A stretch of DNA of 64,000 bases from NCBI GenBank assembly GCA_010645155.1, contig CM021318.1:6285481-6349480 (forward strand), in the 5' to 3' direction. The notes under the pieces are model-generated. The model had not been told where the DNA came from. It was given only the letters and a program-made list of their open reading frames with translations, and searched no databases. Positions within the stretch are counted from its first letter, which is position 1. Each line of letters starts with the position of its first letter. The position numbers and the translations under genes are program-made. Positions 45,301 to 59,303 of the stretch are shown piece by piece. The stretch is from Tigriopus japonicus (Eukaryota > Arthropoda > Copepoda > Harpacticoida > Harpacticidae).

Positions 45301-47798
45301 TATCGCACGTGGTTGGAAAGTCTGAACTCATGTCACGAATTTGGCATGGGGCCTCACAACTTCCAATCCCCTCAGCATACAAAATTCATTTCCAAAGTGA
45401 AGAATGAGAAAAAGGGCGAAAAAAGATGCCCTCAGGGCTTCTCTCTGACCGTCGTGTGGAGGTGAAAAGAGGAAAGAAACCTTGAAACTTGTGTTTCGCT
45501 ACCTTTATTCAGTGCATTATTATCATCCACTCTTGCCTTGCGTGTCCAAGATGATCCAGTTGAACCCTTCAAAATCAATTGGCATTGAGAAACAGAAGAA
45601 CTTTTTGAAGTGGGCATTGCCGCTGGAAAGGTCCACTGAGATCTCTTTGAATCCCTCTTCTCTCTCTCTAATCCATTTAGCTTCTTTTGTCCTCCCTTGA
45701 TCTACTGGGGCTACTTCGAATTCATTGCGCCCTAAGCGACTCCTGAGGTTGTCTTGCTTCAGAAAAGCGACACGAAAAGAGAGATGCTCAATAATCCAGA
45801 AGTTGGCAAATCCCATGATTTATAGGTTACGGAGCTTCCAATATCATCTGAAGCGTCCATCCGCCCAAGAAGATCGAGAGTGAAAGTGTTTGAGGAGTGT
45901 CAGGAATTTGAAAATTGGTCAAGAATGCGGCTTCTCCACTGACCCATGAGGACGGATGAACGAGAGACCCGTTTCGATTGACCCAGAATGGAAGGGCGAG
46001 GAAACCAGTTCGAAATCGGATTAACGAACCTACCTCCTAGTTGAAACCATTAGGAAATACATACTAATCCTTGTTCGGAAGAACCCAGGAATGCCAACTT
46101 TCAGATGACATCATTATCCACCCTTCTTGCCCTTTAGTCCGATCCCAATCTTGAGATTGACAAGCCCGATCAGAAGCAAAACTGTTTGGAGGAGGAGGAA
46201 GCGACCACAAAAATTGGCCTCATCACTGAGGGTAATTCGGGTCGTAAACGAGACCGAGCTCTTTAATAGCGAATGACTTCCCTACAATCTCGAATCTATC
46301 TTGATGGAGTTCCACAGTAACTAATTTTGGACGAGCGAGAAAACTGAGATTCAAGGACAATCAATCTCCGGCTCTACTACATCGAGTCAATGCATGCGCG
46401 AAGTGACGACCTCTACCTTTAAGGCTTTTAATTCAGGGATCCGTATTGAGCGTCACTGGCTCGCTCATGCACAATTTATGTTGGCTTGATTTATCATGCC
46501 CTCTCTTGGAATCAACATTTGGAATTGGGAAAAGGGATCCAACGCCCAAAAATGATTTCAAGGAAAGGTATTGCTGAAGGAAGGTAGGAAGGCCTGTGGC
46601 AAATTGGGACTCTATGGTTGTTCTGGGCGAGGCTTCAATGGCTCATTTGAACGTCATTGGTTTTTTTTCAACGGTGACAGGGGGAGCTACCCAAGATCTG
46701 GAGAAATGCACCGAACAATGAGTCAATGAAATAATGGCAATGCTTCCCATTTTGAAAACCCATTGTGCTTGTTGACTCGAATTGAAAAAGGAAGGACATT
46801 GGCTATAATTGACTTAATTCGTCAGAATTGTCATTGTGTAAAATGCGAGTGCAACAGATAAGATAGCTTTTGAGATGGCCTTGCCTTTAGGTTTAATTTC
46901 AATTATGCCATTTATCGGGTCCTGTTAGTACGTAGCTTGGCAAACCTAAGCTTAAGTGGACTTTAACAGTCTAACGAGATTCATTCGTCAATGCCATAGA
47001 GTTGAAGATTGGATTATCATCAACATCGAGGGATTTATTTGAATTGCAATTGCGCACTTTCCTTCATGCAGGATTAAATTTTCAAAGGCTTTGAATGAAA
47101 ACCGACTCCGAAAGAGTTTCAAGGCTCTAAAACGAAAGTACCTTTTTTCATTCATCTCAAATGGCAAACCTGTTTGGACGATTCAGTCATTATTTCGTCG
47201 CAATTTGTTCGTTGACCCTCAAGTAACTCCTGTTCAATCCTGCAATCGCATATCGTACATACCTAAAAATAAAAAGAATGGTGTCATGAGAATGAGCTTG
47301 TGGATTATGAGTGGGTTTCCGTCCTGAATTTCAAGCAAGGTTGCGTCTTAGCGGGTGACCAGATCGGCCCTGTCAGTAGTCAAAGTGGGTAAATCTCGAA
47401 AAATGGTATGATCATGATCTTTTCCATTCAATCTTCGCAAATGGTCAGTAATTCAGTCAGCCAAGAGAAAGATGCCGAATCGGTGGCTACCGGCGGTTAT
47501 TCGTGATGCAAGATTTGCTCCGTGTCCTTGTCGGAGCCAAACAAGGACTTCCAATTTGGTAACACTGTCGATCCAAAATCTGCTGGCCGATTCTGCGCCA
47601 TTTGGGTAGACTCCAACGTCCAAGATTGGGTGGAGGGAGGTTCCATTGTTCACTCCATCTCTGGGGATATCAATCTGCCTGTTACTCAATTGAAAAGTGT
47701 CAGCTGTGCGTGAATCAAAACAAATTGCCAGAAATTGACGGTAATGAGCTTGAAATTGCGCTCTGATCCGTCCAGAGATGGGAATTCTGGCGTGATGA

Positions 47799-47827
47799 GG
47801 ATGAATACGATGAATACGATGAATACG
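47799..47827. repeat. 9-bp tandem repeat (GATGAATAC)3
   Basis: Three consecutive GATGAATAC units. Reading frames that cross it (HRIHRIH on the minus strand) are products of the repeat rather than a gene. Confidence 0.7.
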
Positions 47828-48029
47828 CACGAGCATCATTAGTGCATATGCGTAAGTGTGCTTTGAAGATAGTCTCATTAACTTTGACACGAACTAAGAC
47901 CAAGACCAACCATCCCAAAGTGGCGGATATCATCATTGAAGAAAGAATCTGGACAGATAGTACGCAATCTTTTAGTTGGGTGAGAATGAGCCCTTTATCA
48001 TAGCAGGATGTAGACCTTGTTAACAAAGC

Positions 48030-48035
48030 TTTATT
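48030..48035 (-). terminator. Poly(A) signal downstream of the spartin-like gene
   Basis: AATAAA on the minus strand about 520 bases past the spartin-like stop codon. It is a plausible end for that mRNA, but the position is not proven. Confidence 0.35.
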
Positions 48036-48555
48036 AAAATAGATGAATGAGGAATGTTTCACCTCCATACAAATCAGGACCATAACATCCAATTAATCTA
48101 GATCAATGAGGTCCTCCTTCACAATAAGAACATCCGGGGAATGTCGGAAGGTAGGACAAAAAATGCAAGAAGTGAGCTAGCAGACAAGACAATTGCGTTA
48201 TTTTTCGGGTTTCCTGGACTCGAACGTGTCCATGAAAAAAGAAACAGACAGATTTGACACGCTCAATTCATGACAGATCTCTCACCGTTTGAAGTCGTCC
48301 AGGAAATCATACTTCTCTGATTCATTGTACCACAGAAAAGGAGAAGATAAAAAACTTTGGAGATGAAACCATTGAGATGTGAAATGAATGTCGATTTCAT
48401 TTTACATTCCATTAGCAACGAGTCTCTTTTCTCTTGTTCTGTATATCGTCTTGCTCGGCCAAGTAGTGAGAATAAGAGGAAGAAGTAAAAGTGTCTCAGA
48501 GAATTGTAATTGGTTCAGCTTGGATGACTGGCAGACACACGAATACTTCATTCTA

Positions 48556-49656
48556 TTACTGTACTTTTTGTTTAGCGAATCCACTCTTCTTTCGGTGGTG
48601 ATATCCTTTGGATTTCCCATGGTTTAGTGCTACCGCTTTGCCAAATGAGCTACCAAGCTCGATTGCAGCTTCTTCAAGGCTCAAGAACTCTCCAATTTCG
48701 TGGACATGATGGGCAGTCAACAATAAATCGCCCACAGAACCTACAACTTGTCCGGCTGCCACACCCGCTTGAATCCCATGCTTGTGAGTCACCACGCGGA
48801 CTGTTTGATCCCGGATGCAGCGACCCAATTGCAATGCAGATTCTTCTAGGGTGCCTTTGACTGATTTATAGGCCCAAACCCCTCCGAAGGCGATATCCAT
48901 AGTGGAATCCAGTGGTTGGACACGATTTGTCCCGGCGTTTATTGGTTTAATTAACTGGTTGGCTAACACTGCTCCGATCCCGTCGGAGGCTGATTCTAAG
49001 CCATGCGCAACTATGCCGGTTATTTGCTCTGTGGTGCCCGTGGCTCCCTTGATTCCACGGGCTGTGTAAACCAAAAACCCGTTGAGCTTCTTATGTGGAT
49101 CACAAGGCACTGATTTGGCAATGGACTTGTCGGCTTGCAATTCGATCTTTGCACAAGTCCGGGTTGTCTTATCTTCAACCAGGAGAGCGACTCCCTCACC
49201 TCTGTCTTTTAGCCATTTTCCGAAAGGATGAAGGCCAACATGGATCTGCTGTTCTGGTCCTGATTGTACGTCACTTTCAACAATAACATCAGCAAACATG
49301 GAAAGAATCCCGTGGAAAAGAAACCGGGTCTCTTTGTCCACTTCGTCAATGAGAACAATCCCAATGGTTCCCGGGATGGTCTGTACATGGCTAATGGGGA
49401 ACATGTAAGCGCCATTTTTGGCCTTTAATACAGGAGATGCAGTTTGACGAAGAAAATAGAACCAATCCAGGACCTGAATCACGGCCGTCTCGTCATTCAT
49501 CTTCCAGATGACCAAGGACGATGAATACGCAAAAGTTGATACGATCCCATCTTTGTCCACGGCAAAGAGTTGCACCCCATGATCCAATCGAATGGCCACA
49601 CGAGGTTTGAATTTGGGTTTTCTGGATAGCACGCGTTCTAAGTCTTTCATCGACAT
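48556..49656 (-). CDS. SPART: Spartin-like protein (senescence domain), uninterrupted, no MIT domain
   Basis: A single 366-codon frame. The chosen ATG (49656, context AACCATG) is preceded by an in-frame stop near 49,728; a few upstream sense codons have no ATG. Residues ~75-110 contain VLDWFYFLRQTASPVLKAKN and GAYMFPIS, matching the central spartin signature DWLYP...SPVL...YMFP. Residues ~160-350 form the spartin/plant senescence domain (KLNGFLVYTARGIKG, then AFGGVWAYKSVKGTLEESAL and HKHGIQAGVAAGQVVGSVGD). Spartin acts in lipid-droplet turnover, endosomal trafficking and cytokinesis. The usual N-terminal MIT domain that binds ESCRT-III is absent: human spartin has 666 residues. The frame is intact, so it may be a functional shortened gene or retrocopy, or an upstream MIT exon was missed. 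Confidence 0.85.
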   Translation of the reverse strand: MSMKDLERVLSRKPKFKPRVAIRLDHGVQLFAVDKDGIVSTFAYSSSLVIWKMNDETAVIQVLDWFYFLRQTASPVLKAKNGAYMFPISHVQTIPGTIGIVLIDEVDKETRFLFHGILSMFADVIVESDVQSGPEQQIHVGLHPFGKWLKDRGEGVALLVEDKTTRTCAKIELQADKSIAKSVPCDPHKKLNGFLVYTARGIKGATGTTEQITGIVAHGLESASDGIGAVLANQLIKPINAGTNRVQPLDSTMDIAFGGVWAYKSVKGTLEESALQLGRCIRDQTVRVVTHKHGIQAGVAAGQVVGSVGDLLLTAHHVHEIGEFLSLEEAAIELGSSFGKAVALNHGKSKGYHHRKKSGFAKQKVQ

Positions 49657-52600
49657 GGTTATTTTTATTTTAGAACTCCCACTCCCCTTGTTTGTAAATG
49701 AGTGCAAGGAGGAAGTGAAATCGTATCACACTTGAGTACTTGACGTAGTCAAGCATAATGGACAGGCTCATTGGAAATTTGCCTGCAAGTTACTGTATGT
49801 AAGAAAGTAATAAAGTAATCTTCATTCATTGAAGAGGAACCCATTGGCAGAGAATGTCTTGGTAAAATAAAACTAAAACACCACCACCACAACAACGACG
49901 ACCATCTTCAAAGTTGTCGAAGCGAATCTAGCACATCCTGAACGATGTACGTTCATAAACGAACATAGAATCTTGTGTCGTGTGTGCATTCTACAATCTC
50001 GAGCATGCAAGGCAATTTTTGGGCAACCAGGGCCAAGGTGGTGGTCCCTAAGCATCTTCCATTTCCAGAGAAGATGACATTGAAACGAATCCCTCGTGTC
50101 TCACGAACGGTCTCTTCAATTTACCCTTCGTTCGAAGAATTGAATAAGAACTCACATTTTCAGTCGCCAAACCAAGAATATGGATGATGATCATCACGAT
50201 GACAAAGACGACGATGATGATGAAGACGGGGAACCTCAGTTGTGGTGCTTTAAAAATCTATCCCAATTGATCGATCGTGAGGATCTCCAAAGCGTATCTG
50301 GCAATGCCATCGGTCATCCCATTTCAGCGTACCTTTTTTCCCTGAAATCCTGGAAAATTTACACAAAGATCTTCGATTTCATCTCGAGATGAATTGCTTT
50401 AGTTTACTAGAGTGCAAGAAACTTCAATCACTCTAGCTCTAGACTGATTTCCTCAATTCTCTAATGATTCTGCGGTTCTTACATCATTCAAGAGGGAAAT
50501 GTCTGAAAAGTCTTCCATTCCTTGAAGCTCCACCACAATCACAGGGGTGACTAAGTGAGTGAGTGAGTGCTGTTTGATGACCGAGATAATCACACAAACC
50601 ATTCAGAACGCTAGAGACCCGAGAGATGTTCGGATATTGAAGCGGAGAGGCATTTTGTACACAAAAATGCACTTCAAGCCCACTCAAAATCACTTAACCA
50701 CTTACTTGGAAGGAGAGGACAAGCAGGAGTGCGTCAACGACTTATTTTCCCCACAAAGTGGCCAAGCAAACGGATACAGCAAGGACATATTTCCATGCTT
50801 CTCATTCTCACGAAGGCCTCAGATTCCATTGGAAAAATGTGTTTTATTGGCCTCTGTCATCAGGCGGACATTTTCGGGACATTAACTGAAAGCCTTTGTC
50901 CCCCCTTTGGTGCCCAAAGCTCATCCGAGTTGCCATGAGCTCGGCCCATAAATCAGCCTTAGTGCCCAGAACCAATAAACTGTCTTGCCAAACTTGTCGT
51001 CGGAAAAGCTAAGAACCATGGGAAATAGTGGGCCAAAGCTCACGTGAGAACTTTTCAATTACTTTGATTATGTCACTTACAGAACTCGTGACCTGCGAAA
51101 CGAGGCATTCATAGGGAGTTTTTCATCATTGCATTCGTTGAGAACTTTCACTCAATCGTCACATTGTCATGTCGTTGAATAAACATGGGGTTTTCTCTCC
51201 TTGTCTTTGGCACCCCCGGATCTTGTAGAAACTTCAGCATAAACGACTCGTCTTGGAACCTCTCCTCCCACACATGAAAAGCGACATTTTACCCCGAGTT
51301 GGCAGTTAAATGGTCGAAACGTTCCTTTCTTTTTTTCAGCAACAACCATTGGTTGTCTTTCGTCCCATCCTAGTGGTTGTCATGACCTATATGCCCAAAA
51401 AAAAGAGCCGATCGTGTGTCAAAAACCAAGATACATAGTACATGCGAGGTGTGGGCCCATTTAAGAGAGTGGGCCTACAGCCTGTGATTACGTTCGAATA
51501 TTCGGGCGAAAAAATTCCATTCTCAAAAGTGTTGAGATGGATGGGAATTTCGAGGTGCTAATGGAAAAAAGATGCAAAATATTGCTTTCTACTACAATGA
51601 ACGATAATGATAGTGATGGGGTTGAGTGACCAGCTTCGTCTCATACAATTGCATTTTCCCAATACTGTTTGCTTTTCTTCTCGACTAACTATTTGATTGC
51701 AATATGGATGGAATTTTCAATTTGGGTCAGAATGTTGACTATAAAACTGAACCACCCACCGAGATTGCAAAGGGTCGAGAAGTCGTTGTCGGAATACCTT
51801 AATGGAATCCATCCAGGCCAAAAGCCTCGGAGCCAAGTGACCTGGCACCGCTCAATTTCAAACAAATATTCAATACAAAAGATCCTTTGTTAGTTGGACA
51901 TGCAAAGATAATTGGATCGATAACTTCCTCCTCAAAATCTTGCGATTGATTATCACATCCGATAGTATTGCGTCCTTTGTCTTTTCTGGATTTCTAATCA
52001 GAGGGAAAAAGGCCAAAGGACTGATATCAAATTGTTTTAACCAAGGGATGATACACCACTTCCATTCAGAATGGCAACATTCGAAGACATCAACCAAACG
52101 TATCCGTTTTCCGTCTCATTGCGTCCTTGCACCAGAAAAACTTGCCACCATGCTTGCTTGGTAAAGAGATCCTTTGAGGAAATATTAGTTGGTGGCTTTT
52201 TATGATTCTAACCGACCAAACCAAGGTAAGAAAAATCAAGGTCGGATGTGAAGCGAGATTTCTTTCACGAACACAGATCCTATCTGGGAGGATGTCCTCA
52301 ATACGGAAGTAAAGTCCCCTCTTTCTTTCCAAATCTTTTCAATCGTTGGTGAATTCCAATTTCAATTAGTTCAATCTTAAAGTAATCAAATTAATGATAG
52401 TGTGGGGCCAATGTTTGGTTGGTTTTTTGAAGGTGGTTTAGAGGACATTGTGCTCCTTTTTTGTGAAAAAATGACTCCAATTCCAAGAACCAATTGTTGT
52501 AAATGGACGGCCCAAACTTCCTATTTTGGGTTAGTATCTTCCAAAGATACAAAATAAGGCAGAACTGTTTTATCATTTATCAAGCCGATTTAATGCCGGA

Positions 52601-53812
52601 CATTTCGACCTTCGTGAGTATTTCTATTTGTGTACGTTTGTGGTAGGAAATAACGAAATACCAATAAAACCAATGGGCACGTTTGTTGCCCTGCATTCTA
52701 TAGAAGTAGTTTTTTTCCCGCCATGAGAGGTGTCTTTATGGCCAAATCCCGACGGAGATATATGACACTATTCTAAGGGGAACTTCTAGTGTCGGGCTCA
52801 TCTCCGTTGTGGAAGTGCCTACTCAATGCAGAACAAAAACCCAAGTTATTCAAGACGTATCATGTCATGAACAAATGGCCGAAGGTGACCTTGGAGTTGA
52901 GCTCTGATAGAGACAAGAATTGTATAATATGGTGTGAAAAAGGTCATCTTCAGCGAGGGGATGTGTCAAGAAACTCATGGACGAGTACGACACGTTTTCC
53001 TCGCTCATACTACAGCACCTAGAGGGGAAATTGCCAATTCCATTCCTCATCCATGAAGTCTCCATTGGAAAAGTCAAGGAAGATCTTTCAGAAAACTGGC
53101 AAGGTCGGTCGGCAATGACAGCGTTTTCAATCTCGGTGTCAAAGAAGGCACAAATCGGGAATTTGTGGCACCGGACGACACGAGTAGAATGTCCTCGAAC
53201 CTTCTTGCTTCTCTGCATTGGATCATGAATTCATGGGACGCGAGTGACGTCACAAGTGTGGCTCATGACGTCAACGGAAGCGGGTGTTCCAAGTTTGTAG
53301 AAAGGAACCATGAAGAAGTGTGGTTAACTTGATCTAAGTAAATATCAACCTCCCGTTAGTATCGGGAGTCACAACTGAGTTATTATGTTTCAAATTGCCA
53401 GGACCCCTTTGAATGGCAATCCCTCTCGGTTTGTAAAGGGTAAAGACACCTTGATGACTTTGATCATTGCCATCAAACCACATTGAACCAAGCCAACCAA
53501 CGAACCATTAACCCCGAAAAAACTGAATCGAATCCCACCAAGACCTTGTTAGGACAAGTAATTAAACTTGAAATTGATGTTCAACTACATTTTGTCATGG
53601 GCAACAAGGTCAAGATATGATTGATCTAAAAATCGATTAGTCTTCAAAATTGGAAGAACAACACAACTTCGTAAAACAGGAAAATATTGTGAAATAAGAA
53701 GAGACTTCGATTGTAAAAAAGGAAAAAAAATCGAAACTGGAAGTGAAACTATGTTCTGATGTCTCTCTCATTCACATTCCACACTCGCCTACCTAGTCAA
53801 GACAGCTAAGCC

Positions 53813-53845
53813 AACCATTCAACCAACCATTCAACCAACCAACCT
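53813..53845. repeat. ACCATTCAACCA tandem repeat
   Basis: Two to three copies of a CCAACCATTCAA unit in tandem. Confidence 0.65.
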
Positions 53846-56800
53846 GTTATCCTCCAGAGAGAGTGTGTGTGAGAGTACGTATGTGCGTTCATGTATGTAC
53901 TACATACGTAGGTGAATTCTCATTTTACTATTACTAAGGAGCTAGATTTCTCTATGGTTCTACCTGGCTGGACTTCAGCCTCTTGAAGTTCGTTAATAAA
54001 CATGGGTCATAGAGCGATTTGTCCTGTTCTATAGATAAATTCTCAATGATTTAGGGCTAGTGTTACTTTTGCAGATGGTCCTCAGTCAGATGTGCCGAAT
54101 GATACCCGAGGTTCAAAGACCTGCCAACTCACTGAGCTCTAATTATTGGTGGAGGGAAGGTAGTACTGTAGGTGGAGAAATTGGAATCGCTGCCAAGACA
54201 GTGAGTGGGTCTCCATTCAAAAAGTGAGATTGTGTATCGATGTTTCCTCGTTCTTTATCGCTTCTTCCGGCGTGGACACACTACATGTGAACTGTCCATT
54301 CATTGGAAACATGAAAGTAAATCTGGAAACGATTTTTGTTCTTTGCTTCTAATGCCCCGTGCAAAAACGGAAAGTAGACCGAATTGTGCAGACTTTCTTC
54401 GTCTGATTGGTGTGAAAAGAAACGAACCAAGAACGACTGCAGCAATCGGGAGTGACTCAGACACTGGCGCACATTATCCAATGACTTCAAAGAAAGTGAA
54501 AACATTAATTGTTGCCTCCTCATCGTAAACGAAGCCCTCTCACTGCGCTTTATTCTCCTTTCATTCATAACCAACTACGAGAAAAAAAACGAGTCTTACG
54601 GATGTTTTTGGCTCTTACTTCTTCATTTCACTTGAGAAATAAAGTAAACAAAATGGAAGATGAGAGAGGTCAGTAGCCGTTTCACTTTCTAACTCATTCT
54701 ATTCACACTTGAACAGATTTGAGGGCGGCGGTTTGTTCAATATTTGCCTACTTTGAGCAAAGAAAGAAAGGAAAAGAGAAACGTGATCCGCCATCCATTC
54801 ACCCAAACTATCCTTGACAAGTCATGCCCACTTCATACACATTTGCTTCACTGACTTGCCAAGACAATAACACAACATTCGGCAAATTGAGTCGGTTTTC
54901 TAGAATATGGACATGGACTTTCAAGCTCAAATGGAACCAGAAAACTGAAGGGCTAGGTTCTGGGGTTTAATAGCGAACAAAAGGGAGGAAAACATGGGGA
55001 AGAAGCTCTTTCTAGGTCACACAATTGAGGAAGTAAGGTCTTTTTTAAGTTTACATCAATGGTCAAAGAAAAGGTCCATTGGCTCGCGACCAATTTCTCC
55101 AACAAAATTAATTGGGTCTCGGTCAAAATTGTCAAAGTGGTCCACTTCCAACACACGTTCTTCAAAATCACGGCCAATCAACGGACGTCCAACAACTTTC
55201 ATCACAAGAGCATGAATCGACTCTCTACAACCATTTCAGGTACAAGTTGCTGTTTTCGAATGAATGATGTGTCAAAAATAGTTGAAACACTGCCAAACCA
55301 TGTAAAAGTCTTGGAAAGAAATATGAACTCGGTTGTGCACTCCTTGAAAAACCAATGTTTTGTTTACCAAGATATGACGTCAGCAGCGAACAGTGCCACC
55401 AAATTCGAATCCAATATTAGTTCGGAATCGAAAGTTTTGACCCCATTTCGCTAACAGATCCTGAGAAGATCCCAAGGCATAATCCCAAATCCCGTTAAGT
55501 AAACGATGTTTTCATTGGTATCAATTCCTTTGTCGACAACCGGAGAAGTGAGCGAAACCCTCATCTAGATAATAATATACTGTTCGTAAGAAAGAATAAT
55601 ACCCTGGCAACGGAAGCCCTGTGCCTGAAGAGATGGCGGCATATGGTTGAATACCGATGAAAATGACAGAAACCAGGAATTCTTGTCAACGCTCTAGTTA
55701 TTCCGCTATACATACCGTACATACTGGATCTATCAGATCGTCAACGATGTCGTTGTCGCCTTCATTCGTCAGTGAGAATCAACTGCGAGGAACATCACTA
55801 AAAAGGCCACGTGTTCCGCCTTCTTGAGCAATATGTCTCTTTTTTGTTTGGTTAACAAAAATCCCACGGCACAAAAGGGAGAGGGGGGGATTTCTGAAGC
55901 CACTGGGATGATAATGATACGTAGTGTGCGGCATGCTAGAAGAATCTCTTGTGCAAAAATTGGCAACACTAGAAAGTCGTCTTGAGGGGATCAATAGATT
56001 TCTTTGTATTTCCTTTGGTGATCTTCAAAGGTACCAATGACCAATGGATCCCTTCAACACAAGAGTTGACCAATGGTTCTGCCATGGGAGAGTGATTTTA
56101 GACTTTGACGCTTTTGCAATGTCTGCAAACAGTGTGACATTGGACCAAGGATAAATGAAAGATGAGTCTTAGAAATGCCATTAGAGCAAAGGTGGAGAAA
56201 GATGATGATGATGACGAGGAATTAAGAAACATCTGTTAGTTGGTCGCCGAAACCATGACAAGAGATACCCCTCTCAAGTTTTGACGCCGTTTTCGAAGTA
56301 GTCAACAAACAATTACTTCTCCTGAGATCGTGCAGAGATGGAAGTTCTCGTCATTTTAGCACATGACAATGCACTTTCTCCAGGCATCAAACCTCCTTGT
56401 AAAGGTCAAGTCAACGCTGTTTTGTATGAAAATGGGGAGGGCCTTCATTTGCTGTGATGATTTGACTTAACCAATAGTTGTGAGACTCTTAACTCGATCT
56501 CAAGATCTGTGAGCCAAATCTCGGATTTCCCCTTGTCACGGGGATATATGAGCTTTGCAGCACACTGATCGACTACACAACTAGAAAGGTCATGGTTGAA
56601 GGCTTAATGACTCCTTGGAAATGAAATGAGCAGATCCGTCGTCCTTGATGAGAGAAAATGACGACGGGTTCTGCATCTACAAACGTCTCAATTGGGATTC
56701 ATCGGTGTTTACTCGAGTGCCAAGAAAACTGGATCATTGAGAGAGATGATGAGCGAGAACAAGGGATGAAAGTTGTGTGGAAATGATGTAGAGGGGGCTA

Positions 56801-59275
56801 TCATTTACTCCATTCTGGGTTCGGCTAGTGGCAGGAAATTAATGCGAGGTGAAACCTCTCAAGAGTCTAGGCGACCCAAGTGCACCGACAACGAGAAGAA
56901 GAAAAATACATCCCCCCGCCATGAATCTCTTTCATGACATGCGCGATTGCTAATTTGATCTCTTTGCGGCAGAAATGCAAGGGTTGCGACAATAACATAA
57001 TTTGCCTTCATCACCCTCGAGTGCAAACTTGGAATGAGGTAATCCACCAAACACCCAAGCCGGTTCTGATGAGGCCAAATCCAGGGGTTTGTACCTGGAA
57101 TGTCACACTGAAGCGGCGAATTTAGTGGTGAGCCAAATGGTTTTCAAACTTGGCAAGGAAAGACCTGGTGTGATTTTCAGTGGGTGATTAGATGAGCGAG
57201 CTGGCATTAACTTCCTTCAAGTGGTTCTCGCTCCTCCTTCTCCTCAGAACCAGATTCAAATGTGCGTATCAAAGTCTGAACCTGACCTAGTTTTCACCGG
57301 TGGATGAGCAATCACGCGAGTTGCCATAAAGTTACTCTTGTGTATTGTGAGAAGAAGCACTTCCAATTGGTAAATTGGGGGTCTTCAACGCATGAAACCC
57401 AAGTCGAAAGCAATCCGATGTTGGGTATTCTTGGACTGCTTCTGAATTTGACGATCTTAACGAGATGATTGTGAATGCATGAAAATTGAATGACAACTCA
57501 TCTTTCGTTTTTCCGCCTTTGATGGGGACACATTGTGACAAACGGGCTTACCTGAATGCAGAGAAAGGAAGAAAGACCATGAGTTTATGCTTTCCACGAC
57601 TAATGAAGTTAAATGGATAAGGGCCAAATGTACTAATGAATGCTCTATTATGCTAGAACGGTTTCTCGGTCATGACAATGATCTCGCTGCCTGCATGTCG
57701 TTCAACATGTAATATATGAGTCCATTAGGCCTGTAAGGAGCCAACGCCTCTTTTATCTTCAAGTATCTGTTAATTAAGGACCCACTGGAAAGACTCTCTC
57801 AAGTGATAACGGAAGCCAAAGCAAACCACTCAACGATCTCTTTCCTGAGCTCGACCAACATCGACTTTTCTTGTCGTCTAAGTCCGTTTCCTTACATTAT
57901 TAAGGTGTTTGAAACACGTGGAATGGGCTCCAAGCGAGTCCGAAAAATCTCGGAGAAATCCGGTTTTTCAGGGACAGACGTGGAAATGAATGATGAATAA
58001 TGACCTTGATTCTTCAGCGTCTGTCCACGTGCCCCCAAATACGGAGTAATTCATTTTCCCCAATCTCATATGATCGAGTGGACGTTGGAGGAAGAAACGA
58101 GAAGGGCAAGAAGGGCCCTTTAAAATGGTTTGGTAGCGTGGGAAGATGCCAATGGAATATCATAATTTGTCTCTACTTCATGTATTTCGGAGAAAGATCG
58201 ATCCCTTTTAAGGATATTTCGAAATCTGTCCTGGGCTAAAAATGGAATTTCAACAAGTTACCCGTGCTTCGCTCCTTGTCCTCCCACGGAGCCATTGAAG
58301 CCATCGATGACGCAATTTAACTCGACAAAAGCATCATCAACCAACTCGCTTGCCCTGCCTTCTTTTCTCGTCATGATCAAGTTTATTTGCATATCATGAT
58401 AGGACAAGTTGAACTTGGAAAGATAAAGGATGTTGGATAACATTTGAGTTGGATGGCAATGGATGGGAGTTGATAGTGCTCGTACTTTACCAAATCCTGA
58501 TCTTGACAGCTATGAAGCCACAAATCCGTTCGCATCATGGACATCAAGACATTTGATGTAAGCATCACCAACCCAACCCTCTTACAACTATTACTACCAC
58601 AATGATGATCTTCCTCATTTGATGGCGATAAAGATCAAAGGAATGACGAGCATCCCGCTATTATCTAAGGACAATGAATCCGATTCGAGTACTTATCCAT
58701 CTTTGATTTACAATCCACACATTCCAAAGCCAAACAAATGAGCGTCATCCTGCTGCCGAGATGGTGATTATGAATTTAAAGCACTTCAAGGGTTCAAACA
58801 AAGCCAGGATATGAGAACCTGATCATTTGGAAGGAAGTGGACTTGGATTGTCTTCTTTGCAAATGATTTCCGGCCGAATTTGGTTAACACTTTGCTTTGT
58901 TTCTAAAATCTTTACCCAGTGTTTCCAAATTTTGCATTATAATTTAGTTCAGACGCGACGTTTTCAAATCACGGAGAATGAAAAATGGAATCAAATGTGC
59001 ATTTGAGCTTTCGAGGTCAACGTAAACAATGCTAGACTGGTCATTGTGCCTTATGGGATTCTTGAGAGGGTTCATTAGACCCAAATCAATTGTTTAAGCC
59101 ATGGTTTGCTTTTCTCCAAGGCCTCGCTTGGCATGAGGTCCGAATTTAATATTCGTCGTCGACGACTTTGGTTGGTTGGTTTGGACAAGGATGACAAACA
59201 TGCAATTCACAAGAACCCGATGATCATCACCAAGTCAACATCAAAGCGAGAAGTGTTCAAGGAACGACCCGCAGA

Positions 59276-59303
59276 GATGGATCGATGGATGGATGGATGG
59301 ATG
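59276..59303. repeat. (GATG)n microsatellite
   Basis: Imperfect run of GATG units (ATGGATCGATGGATGGATGGATGG). Confidence 0.75.

Larger units (their letters stand above)
37213..48029. other. No gene recognised; probable upstream or first-intron sequence
   Basis: About 10.8 kb with only chance reading frames. Simple repeats at 42,113-42,165 and 42,343-42,373 are listed separately. One plus-strand segment (about 42,765-42,975) is open and ends at a strong donor (CTACAAG/GTAAGTGTG) but encodes nothing I recognise. The missing 5' exon of the giant gene must lie here or further right. Confidence 0.4.

Noticed and set aside
48200..48230. Possible tRNA B-box (GTTCGAGTCC on the minus strand)
   Set aside because: No A-box, anticodon arm or acceptor-stem pairing could be found around it.
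49657..49707. Upstream extension of the spartin-like frame beginning with TTG
   Set aside because: TTG is not a usual eukaryotic start, and the ATG at 49656 has a good context with an in-frame stop further upstream.
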